Assembly (NCBI RefSeq): GCF_001949145.1
Contig: NW_019091396.1
Span: forward strand, 486,067-528,756
DNA length: 42,690 bases
DNA from: Acanthaster planci
Lineage: Eukaryota > Echinodermata > Asteroidea > Valvatida > Acanthasteridae
Direction: 5' to 3'
Shown: positions 1 to 11,300 of the stretch, piece by piece
Numbering within the stretch: position 1 is the first letter of the stretch
How the letters are laid out: the number at the start of each line of letters is the position of its first letter
The notes under the pieces: model-generated
Databases searched by the model: none
The model's input: only the letters and a program-made list of their open reading frames with translations
What the model was told of the DNA's origin: nothing
Position numbers and translations under genes: made by a program

Positions 1-92
1 TGGATTTTGATCAGGCTCTAATGATACTTTTGATTTTGATCAGGCTCTAATGATACTTGTTGATTTTGATCTGGCTCTAATGATACTTGTGT
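1..92. repeat. Tandem repeat, about 30-bp unit x3
   Basis: Three consecutive near-identical copies of a unit containing GATCAGGCTCTAATGATACT. The third copy has GATCTGG in place of GATCAGG. The array begins at the window edge, so the true copy number may be larger. It lies downstream of the last visible receptor exon, in what should be the next intron of that gene. Confidence 0.9.
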
Positions 93-2225
93 CAAAATGA
101 AAAGATCATGCCCAAGCATTACAGTATGAGCACTCAGATCCCGTCTCTCAATGGCAAAAACGACGCCATATGGTATTAACTCATTTTGTTGTTTTTGGCA
201 GTCGCCAAAAGTCCAATCTACAGTTATCGGTACAAAAATAAATGCTGTCTCATTTCAGAAAGTCCTGCTTTTCCCTTCGCTTTGCACCAAGAAAAAAATA
301 ATGACAGATCACCTCAGGAGGTTAGAGAGATTTACCATACATGTACATGTACCCCTTGAAGTACCTGTACATGTATTGCTACATGTACATGTACACTTGT
401 AGTCAATATTCAGTAATACTATTCATACACCTTTTGAGTACCTGAGTATTAAAGCATTTGTGGGATTGCGATAGACTGGATGGGATACATGTAAAGGAAC
501 AAGTTGAACTAACACATGCTATACAGTACATGTACATACATACATGTACATGTATAAATACATGTATGTACATGTAGGTGTACCGGTGAACATACATGTA
601 CACTGTATTCTACATGTACATGTTCTTGATATGAGCCATCTCAGGCCACAGAGATGCATCACATGTACATGTATTCTTTCTCTATTTAGTGGAGGTGGCA
701 CACTATAACAGGTGGTATACACTATCGGTATTGTAGGTTGATTTATTTATACATCCAATGTCAATGAATACTACAGTACTCGTATCTACCAGCCGGTGAT
801 TAGCTTACGGGTACATGTACGTGGACCAATACATGAAGTTGAACATGTACACAAGTATTAATGCAATGTATCCCCAACGCATCAGTCACTCATGCATAAA
901 CATGTACATGTACACACATCAGACAAAAAGACTTGCACAAGTACACTGTACTCACGAAGACCCATGCCTGTGACCACACCCATATTTCACTTCCCAAGTT
1001 GGGGGGGGGGGTGTGGGAGAGGGACAAAGTCCACCCCTATTAATGAGCCAGGAGGATGTACATGTACAGCAGTTGTTGACATGACCTCCAAATCCAGCAC
1101 AAACTGCAAGCGACTCCTTGCAGGCTGAGACTAGGTGATTGGCTTTCCTGTGTTTACTGGAAGGCCTGACAGCATAAAATCTTGGCAACTGGGAAATGGA
1201 CTCGTCAGGCCAAATCCTCTTGGATTTCCGCTGAAATTTCCGGGGAGGAATTCTCCGAGTCAACAAAGTTATCAGGTACTTGATGACAGAGGGGAGGGAG
1301 GGTCCTTAGTATAGCCATTATTTCAATTCCAAGAATTTGGAGAACCTTCTTGTATATATAAGTACCCTCTTTTGTTAGATGTTTTCAAATCTAGTTCCTG
1401 TTTCACCAATAGCTAGTTTAATGTTACGCAGTAAAGATACCTGATACCAGTCACTAAACAAATAGGGACTGAGGTAACAACGATGCCATAATGAGGAATA
1501 CTGTCACTTAATGATGGCATGGAAGGAGGTTGGGGGGAAGACATTCACTACTGGTACCGTTATTTCACCCTCATGTCATTCTAGGTTGGACAAATCCATA
1601 TTGCACTGCTTTGTGCACAGAAACGTGCTGGAATATTGTTATTTTACTGTTCTGAATTTTCTTCCCTTTTTGTTGTTTAAGGGCAAGGCAATAGGCCACT
1701 GAGTGACCCTTTAGGTTAATGATTTTAACAGAGAATCTTATTATAAACTGAGAAGTCTCTTCCCTTTATCAAAAGAAACACGAACAATTTTTGAATATTT
1801 CCATATTGCTCCTTCAGTGCACTTTACCACACGTGGATGTCAAACTGTTTTCATACACTGACAAAGTGCAGTTGCACAAGAAGTGTCCAAGAAAATTTCA
1901 CCCGCACCCTTTATGATGAAGGGCTCGAACGTGTCGCTATTACACCAAGTAATCAACATGTACATGTTGAGTGAATAGCAAAGTACCATGCCATACTTAA
2001 AATGGGTCTAGGGGAGAGGCAGTGTAGACTTTATTCCAGATCGGATGAAGTAAAGTTTTGAATTCCAACCACGAAAGAAACCGCAACGGAAATTGATGAC
2101 ATCTGCAGAGACTGAAAAAGTCCAGCGTCAACTCAGACAAGTCTATGTTGCTCCATGGATTTGGGAGGGAATTGGGGTTCGCCTGGAGGTGAGGGTGGGG
2201 CTGGGGTACATTTCAGCATGCCTAC
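93..2225. other. Intron of the BMPR2-like gene (partial), no exon recognised
   Basis: This is the left-hand stretch following the donor at 2225/2224 on the minus strand. It should contain the start of the intron leading to the next kinase exon. I looked on the minus strand for the remaining kinase C-lobe signature (a DCW..D....R-type motif) and did not see it. The stretch holds many TACATGTA-type arrays (about 330-400, 520-680, 890-915), a poly-G run near 1001-1011 and otherwise unremarkable AT-rich sequence. Confidence 0.6.
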
Positions 2226-2373
2226 CTGGATACAGATCGCTGCATCTTGTCCCAATCTCCCACAGGACCAGACCCAGGGCATAGATGTCCACCTGCTTCA
2301 GGGCTGACTCACAGTCACGTAGGTTTACGGCACCATCGAGGACCTCTGGGGACATGTAGCGCACTGTGCCGAC
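2226..2373 (-). CDS. BMPR2: BMPR2-like coding exon 6: end of activation segment and helix F
   Basis: A 148-nt exon with acceptor CTATGCACAG and donor CCAG|GTAGGC, phase 0 in and phase 1 out. It encodes residues 392-440: [29 protein letters not shown] and [15 protein letters not shown], ending at DLYP. The APE motif reads SPE. The spacing to the DFG motif and the helix F aspartate (VDIYALG) are normal. From memory, human exon 9 is also 148 nt. This is the last receptor exon in the window. Confidence 0.96.
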
Positions 2374-5300
2374 CTGTGCATAGTCAGCAAATAGCCAAAC
2401 AAAAAAAAGGCACTATTCAATCGGTTTTTCTTTTTTTTATTTTTGGTCTGGATGGTGGAATGAATTGATGTTGTTGCTACTGGTATAAGTGACAGATGAG
2501 GCTGGTTGGATGCTTTTAAGGGACACACCTGTAAAAAAAATAATTAATATTGCGATTCTGCACCGGAATTCAGGATAGATTAAGTTTCTGGCCCAACAAA
2601 TTTCCTAATGCGAACATATCTATGTATACTGGAAATATGCAGATTCAGTTGTTTTTTGGGGGGGAGGGGTAACTGATCAATCACTGGTAATGAACACGTT
2701 ACAGGGAACACATGTTTTATTTGGCACTGGAAGGGGTTGCATAACGTTGGCATTGATGTAATTTCATCGGTTTTCTTCATTCGCAATTTTGTCATCGCAT
2801 TTCTGTCATCGCTCTTTTTCTATCACTCTTTTTTCCTCGCTCTTTCTTCAACGATCAAAAGAGATCGATCGATCGATGTGTGAAATGATCGATCAATGTG
2901 CCTGTATCTAAGAACGATCGATCAATGTACCGTAGAAGAATAATCGATCGATGTTGAAGAATCAATGTGTTGCCATCAAGTTTTGCCTCTTTGGCATTCC
3001 ATACCTGACCTCACAACCACAGGGGGACACAGCAATATTGACTGGGTTGCACCTGAAACATACTGGTAGCATTCACAGAACACAGTGTGGGTGTTGGTAC
3101 AAATACACTCCCATACATACTCACTGTGCCCCGGAATTTGATAAAGAGCCAAATCAGAACTAAGATGCTCCTGTAGAACACTGCAATTCATTATAAAAAT
3201 CAACAAAAGCAAGTTTTGGATACTCTGAGGGAACTTGTTTTTTGACTTGCTTGAACACATTATTTCAAAGATAATTCCAGCACCAACGGGTTACGCTAAC
3301 AGTCCTGAATCTTCCAATTTTAATTAATATGATTTTAGCATATGCCCAAGAGCGTTAGGATTGTACCATACAACATCAGATGAACCCATTTAAGTTTGGT
3401 GAAGAAAAACCATAACTGCATACATGCACTATTACATGTACATGTACCTCTGGGATGTTTGATGCATGTATAGAGCTGACATGTACATGTACAATTACAC
3501 ATCCAAGTACAGCCTATACATGTACAGCCCCTCAACAATGATGTCACACTATGTACATGTACATGTACATTCAGTCAGGTCAAACATGAATCAGTCTATG
3601 GCCTGTATGCACATAATGAACGAAAGTGTATACGTGCATATTAAGACTGCCTAAGGCAGGCCCAACCATCTACATGTACATACATGTATATAGGTTAATC
3701 TTGAACTGCTTCCCATGTTTACTCCCCATGCAAGGTCAAGTTATTTTAGGCAGGAATATGAGTTGGCAAACAAATACGGCCTCAATCATCCTCCCTCATA
3801 CTTTGGCTTCAAAATCTTTGCAGCAGAAGTACACAAAATTTTGTTCCATTTGGTAATTAATTGTTCAAGTTCAAGACAGTATGACAGTGCACACAGTTTT
3901 CTAACAAATACATGTATTTTTTGACGAGTAAATTTTGGGTACACATTTTCGAAAGAAAAACCCCAAAATGAGCACCATCTTCCTGTACTGATATCCAGAG
4001 CCCCTTACATGTATAGTACATGTAAAGAGGGAGTTGCGACATGGGTGTGTCAATTGTTGGAACCAAAATGGTGGAATATATGCATCAGTGCAAATGAACA
4101 ATCAGCTTACAGTAGCTACATGTACATGCTGTACTGCACTCGTAACAAAAAGCCATTTTGGTTCCAAAGTCTGAAGTTGGTGTTACTCTCTCTAAACACA
4201 GCTCTACTGACACCACCGCAACAGTGCCCTCATTTGTCAGGAAAAGCATGGTAAATTGTAAATTTCTTCAACTTCCAGTGAGAGTTACCAAAAAGCTGCT
4301 CAGATACCGGTAGGTTTCTGATATTTGAGAGGAGTAGAAAATTGAAAAAAGTTCCCACATGAAATTCATATTGCGGACCCTCCGCAAGGCACATTTTCTA
4401 ATGCTAACCTCCACAATGCATCCCTGTTTCTTAGTTACCTCTGTTTCCCAATTTTTGTCATTATTTTGCTGGCCTGTTTATGCTGCTGAGTATTCTACAT
4501 GTATATTCATGAGCAAAAACTGTGATGTCATCTTAGGAAGAAAACTCACTTACCAGTACATTGATTGTTGCAAGAAAGCTGCTGATTTTTTTTATAGATT
4601 TGATGGCCTAAATTTTCTTTTTCTTTGATGATTCACTGTTGTAACAATAGAAGTACATGTACATGCAGTTCAGGTAGCAATAAGCAAGCAAACAACACTC
4701 TCTCAGAAATTTGTTTCAGTGAGTAAATTCTGGCTGTCTTCCCTGGCCGACATCACAGCAACAGTGCTCTCAGTTGTCCAGGAAAGCATACATGTACACG
4801 TAGACAATTTTGAATACATTTTAACAAAAAGGAAAGTCAAATAGTTTTTGTACATTGTAGATCGAAGAAAAGAATTAAGTTACTGAAAAACTGTACCTAA
4901 AACATTAATCGCTGCCATCCTTTAAGCATCTGCTGTAAAGAAGGACACTGTACTCTACAGATCTCTTGGATGGGGGGCCCTTGCATGTACATGTACTGTA
5001 CATGTACATGTACCATAGTACATACAGACAGTGTATAATTTAAATGTCTAGTCAGCCGTAATGCCTATGATGCTCTCGCATTTCAGAAACACCTGTTACT
5101 ATAATTCAAATGGGTTTCAGATTTCAGATCAGGTGAATCTGCACGCGTGTAAGTTACAGAACATTAGAAGTCATTAGGTTTTTTTTCCTCCAAATTACAG
5201 ACAGCAACAGCACAAATGGTACCAATAGTAAAATAAAATGTCCTCAGCACCAAATTACCGACTCATATCTTCCACTACACTCCACTCTGCAAGAAACCTG

Positions 5301-8300
5301 CAACACGTTCTTTGTACCAGTACATGTACATGAGCACATTATCAATTATTATCATTTATGTGTACACACATGTACATGTACTGGCACTACATGTAGTTCT
5401 CAGCTTTCACAGGGTACCGGTATTGCACTGGTCTCTTATAAACAGCCACAATGGCTTTCTCTTGACATTACTCAATCTCATATATGACAACATCATCCGA
5501 TATCTTACCTGGAAGATTCTGTGGGATTAGAAGGTTTAGACGACATGTACGTAGTATGGTTAGAAAGTGAACTGTTTATTTGCATGGGAACAAGGGGAGG
5601 TTACAGGATACATACATGTACAGTGTACATCATGTACATGACTAAGGACATACATGTACATGTATGTAGAATGTGGTAAGCACTTGGCCATGAAAGACAA
5701 AGTGCAGCATGAAACAGCCAAGGAACACCTTATATGAGTACATGAAGTTATCACACAATGATCACTGTCAAGAGCGTGTGACCCTCAATCACAGAAATTC
5801 TCGTTCAAGATCTATTCGGGAATTGGAGGGGTTGAAGACCTCTGTCAAAGGTGAACAACTTGGCTCTCAGATCATGTTGGGGCCACGCCAATTTCTACAA
5901 GTGCTCTTTCCCGTCAAGGACAAGCACATCCAACAGTGGGACTATTAGCCTACTGAATAACTGACCTTCAACTTTAGAAGGGGCAATTCAATGAAAAGTG
6001 CCCCATTTGCATCCACTTTCACTTTGCAAAATGTGTTTGTAGCATCCTTGATGCAGAGTTATTGCTGTGGGTTGAGAATTACTGTGTAGAGGTGCTTTTG
6101 ACAGTTCACTTGAGGCATGTAAGACACATACCTGTACCTGTGTATGGGTATATTATATTTATACATGTACAAATGTACATGTACGGTACATGTACATGTA
6201 CGATACCATACAGGTACATGTACACAGATTTCGAACTTTCATACATGTAGTTTCAACAAAGGCAAAGGTCGACCAACAAACAGTGATACACAATGCCATG
6301 CTATTTTTGCACTGTTGGGCAGTTACACATGCATATTTGAAACCTCGTCACTTTTTATCGCTTATATAAATTTCTCTGTGCAAAACTGAATTCCATACAT
6401 GCTAAAGAGTGTAATTCTTGATGGAATGCAAATAGTCATACTTGTACATGTATGTATAGGTTTATTACATCCAACTTCAAGCTTTACCCCTAGTCCGCCA
6501 AGGGACCATTGAAATCTTGCATAACCTTGTTGGGTTCAGCATGGTAACCTTAACCCCCCAAAGGACCATTGAAATCTTGCATAACCTTGTTGGGTTCTGC
6601 ATAGTTAGGGTGAACCCTAACCCCCTAGGGACCCTTGAAATCCTGCATAACCTTGTTGGGTTCAGCATGGTTAGGGTTGTAAGACCCTTTCAAGATCAGA
6701 TTTTCGTTTACACTATATTTTTTATCTTAATTTGTTATCAAGCAATCCAAAACTGTTTTATGTGATCAAATCCTTATGGCCATTTGATTTGGCTCAAATA
6801 TGGACATTCCACAACATTAAAGCAGTGGTGTGAGATGTCATAAAATGTCTCACCTCAAACATTATGGACATCCAGTAATATTGAAACAGCAGTGTGAGAC
6901 ATCATAAAATGTCTCACCTAAAACACTATGGAAATCCAGCAACATTGAAACAGCAGTGTGACATGTAATAAAAGGTCCCCTAAAACACTTACTAATTCAC
7001 TTTCAAACACAACACAAATAAGTCTGATAAACATGTCAGTTATTTCACATATAGAGCGCCCTCTCATGGTCATGTACAAAGCCTATGGGCAGACACTCAC
7101 ATCAGTGATGGTGCTGTTGTCCTCATCTCCATCTCGCACCACGGACGAGCCAAACACTTTCATAGCGAAGCCAAAGTCGCCAATGACGCAGGTCAGGTCT
7201 GACTTGACCAGAATGTTCCTGCTGTTAATGTCCCTGTGGACAATCGCCGGCCGGGAGGAGCCTACAAAAATTAGAAAAGGAGAAAGAAAATGGGCAGTGA
7301 TGGTAAAGTACCAGAACATTTGTTACATTCATGACAGAAAGCTGAATTTTAATTAGCTGTAACCAAAATCCTCACATGCGAAAGCTGTACATCTATAAAC
7401 TCTCTCTATAAACAGCTGTCACATGCCAGTGGCTTGTTTTGCTCTTTGCCGAATGGACACGATGCAAGAAGCCACACGTGTACACAAACGTTCCTGGTAA
7501 GGACATTCCTTACTTCTTGTGTAGTTCAGAAAACCCTATGAAATCACTCACTTAAAGTATCCTGAACTTTGAACTGTTCTTGAAAAAGCTGGATTTTTGT
7601 TGATGGTTTCCTTAAGAAAACCCTATGAAATCACTCACTTAAAGTATCCTGAACTTTGAACTGTTCTTGAAAAAGCTGGATTTTTGTTGATGGTTTCCTT
7701 ATTACCTGTTCCTTTTTCCCACATTTCCTATGGATACCCCTGATTCCCAAATGCCTCTGAACCTGTTTTTCAGAGAAGGGAAATTCTTGTCTGAACCCAG
7801 CTTCGTCCACACAAGGTTCACAAAATGAGCATTAATATTTGGACCTCTTGTTCACAGGTCACTACTTTAAACATATCGGTACACATACATGTACTTGTAC
7901 TCGTACGCAAGTTTGGCAAAGGCATACAGTACAATATGGGTCCATGCACATGTCCATGTATCTCAGTCTTACCAAATGTTTTACCAAATATATGGGTGCT
8001 GTAACCTGTACATGTCTATCAATAATTGAATATGGTGTAATGTACGTGTGCGTGTACATGTACATTAATTTGTAGGCCCTTCTCAGCAAATGGCCTTTTT
8101 AAACTTGTAACTGAATCAAATCACTCATGAAAAAAGTGAGTTCATTTTAAGCTGACTGGAATATGGTACAATCGTTGTGCAGGTTGGGTGTTATTGATAG
8201 TGGACCCTTCACCTGCTGTGCCAACCAGTGTCAACTCCTCACCGCGACACTCACATGCACACACACATTGTACATGTACACATGTGTATGCCATAATTTA

Positions 8301-11300
8301 TCTCCAGTCTTCACTTCAACCCCCCCCCAGACTGGCCTTTCCAAATGCCATATTTTTCATGGCATGATCCGACGCTGAACTGCGTACATGTACGTGTGTC
8401 TGAGTACATTCCTATGAGAACTCAGTCCAGGCAAGTGTGTGAATACTATGTGTATGAAGACATCTCCACTGTCGTGTACAGTACCACATGGAACATATGG
8501 CAGCATAAATGTATGGTAAATGTACGTACACGTACATACATGTAAAAGTACCGTGCAATTTTTTTTAGACTTGCATGTACATGTATGTCCGAGCCTATTT
8601 TACATACATACATGTATATACATGTACATAATCATTCCAGGCAGGAAAACTGCTCAACTGTGGTCGGCTTAATAGTAAACCTGGAAAGTACAGCTCTCTT
8701 TTAAGGGGTCGTGAATTTACACTTCCTACACTGTACATGTACAAGTAATGTTTTGTTATAATTTTGAAAGCAAAAAATAATGCTCATGCACATGGATGTG
8801 TCAAGCTGAGGTACATGTATACGTATCAAGTTGAACGTTTCAGCATTTTTTTTTCCCCCCAAAATATTTGGAAAAAGTCAGCAAGGCCCATCCAGGGATT
8901 TGACCTGCTCTCTGGACCCTACATACATGCGCTTAGCATTAGTATTTTTCATAAGCGTACTTCATCTCTACACAAATGAAATGTTGCCAAAGTTACTAAA
9001 AAAATTCCCAATGGTTCTCACTCATGACTGTAGAAAAAATGCACACATCTACATAATGTGCAGTACCAGTTCATGTACATGTACATGTACATGCTGTACT
9101 AAGGTACATGTAACTGTTACATGTAATTTTCCAGGAAACACAACAAAGGCACCTCTGAAGACAGCAAGTGTGGTAATCAATTTTGTCCTGCGACACGTTG
9201 AAAGGGTTAAGATTTGAAGCTTGCTCAGCAAAATACTGCCATATCAGTACACTGGCATTTATAATGCATAGGTGTGGTTTCATACTATACTTATCCTTAG
9301 ATTTTAAACATGCTGTGTTGACAACTTTAACATGATTTGACTTGGACAGAAAATTAACCTGAATGGTAAATGTATCTCACCTCCTTTATCCAGAGACTGA
9401 TGAAGGTGAGCCAAGCCGGCAGCTGCCGTCTGACTCAGGCGACACATGGCCAGCCAGTCATAGGTGTTCTCCTTCAGGTAGTTCATCAGCGAGCCATGGG
9501 TCATGTACTCCACCACAAGTAGGTACTCCGGCCAATTGTCCTGCCCCATCCGCTCGCAGCTCCCCACAAACTTAAGGATGTTGGGGTGCTCGATGTGGGC
9601 CAGGCTGTAAATCTCCACCTCGTTCAGGTAGCACTGGCGTGAGGCGCCCGCAAAGATCTTGACGGCCACCTCATGCTCCTCCAGCATGCCTCGGTAACAG
9701 TTGCAGTACCGGCCCTGCCCGATGAGGTTCAGGACCTTCACCTGGTCCAGGTCAACGCTGGGCTCGGGTGGGGCGGCCTCCAGCATGCCCAGGTGGTCCA
9801 TCCGGGCCTTCAGGGTGCGGGCACGGTAGATCCGGCAGGCCAAGAAGACCACAGGAACAGCAACGCAGAGACAGAAAATGCAGACCATGACCACTATGAT
9901 GGTCGTCCAGCTTTCACTGTTTTGGGGTGGTGATGTTACTATGCCTGATGAGAAACACAACCACAGGATAGAATGCACTTGCAAATATGGTAAATTCTTA
10001 GGGGAAGGCATCAGAACTGAGTAAGCCAACCCAGTTTCCTCTAAACACCTGATTTCAAAGAAATTTTCATCTTGGCCAGAGACAACTGTAATAATAATAT
10101 CATGGCAGATGTAGACTTTTTATATTTCTACCAACATTGGATTTCCAAGTGCTTGATTATTACCCCCGTTCCTCAGGCATATTTACATGTACATGTGTAA
10201 ATCACTCCTCAAGCTCATATCAGGAGCAATTTAACAACCTGCAATGTTAATGCATTAAAAGCAGAGCGCATTAAAGATGCATTCATAAATACATGTACAT
10301 GTACCTCAGACAGTTTCCCTATTCTTGACTGTGTATTAACATTTGATAATGCCCGCTGAGAAGCGATAATGCCCGCTGCATAAATCATGTGCTGGCACCT
10401 GGATATAAGACACTTTACTCCATCCCTGTTGGTCAAGAGTCTGCATGCGACACAGCAGGCAGAACGCGCCATGCGCGACCCAAGTCCATATATATGGAGA
10501 TTCTTCTGAACAATCTGCACAAAAAATGTACCATAAAATGGACGGGGGGTGTTCTGGAAAATGAAAGTAAAATTCTGGACCAAAATCACTGGAAATCTAT
10601 CATGCACTGATTTCTTTTGACTCTGACTAGATGTGTTTAAGACCGGCTCAGAAGATTGACCGCTGATAATGCCCTAACCTGCAGCTCAGGCATTAGCTGT
10701 GTCCATTCTCCTGAGCCTTAATGGCATGTTTAAGACCAACCAAGCACATGTCTATCCCTTTGCTAAAAGCAGAGAGCATTACCCACTTGCCGCCGGGGTT
10801 GCAGGTACCGGAACCGTACTCTTTATACGCGTGGCCAGGGTCTCCGAAATCGGACAAAGGGAACTGGGTCTTGTAACAAAAGCCTGTACTAGTAATAAAA
10901 GACCAGGCTGCTGGACATTACCAACATTTTTTCACTCTCAATGGTGGAGATAATCCGGCATCTGGGCTCTTTTTACAAGGCAGCAGGCCTGGCTGCAATA
11001 CTCCAACATAACGTACAGTCATTTGCAAAAGTTTAAGACCACCTGGAATTTTATTGGTATTTCTGTCACTGGGCCTGCATTACATTGTCTCATTGAATGA
11101 TTACTTAACATGTTTTTACAGTTGTGCATAACATCAGTGCAGTGCTGTATACCCATTTGAATGAAATTTTTTGCAAAGGCAGGTCTTGTATGACATTTTG
11201 TCTGTAAGGCAGCTTGGGGAAAAAAAGCCAGTCTAAGCAATCAGAAATAAAGGAGGGAACACTGAATATTAGACTGTTAACATGTCAAATCATGGAAATG

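Larger units (their letters stand above)
2374..7100. other. Intron 5 of the BMPR2-like gene (4727 bp)
   Basis: No further exon was recognised on either strand. It contains a cluster of GATCGATC motifs (2862-2968), many TACATGTA arrays, poly-G and poly-T runs and two adjacent short-period tandem repeats (6487-6683 and 6799-6990). The acceptor and donor that bound it are given with the neighbouring exons. Confidence 0.7.

Noticed and set aside
952-1266. Minus-strand open frame of 104 codons in the position where the next kinase exon might lie
   Set aside because: It has none of the expected C-lobe motifs and includes repeat-derived residues (CTCTS). The next exon is assumed to be outside the window.
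9304-9380. Readthrough of the receptor kinase frame past exon 4
   Set aside because: The frame continues into intron 4 after a good donor at 9380. The next coding residues (the HRD loop) are found at 7261 in the right phase, so the extension is intronic.
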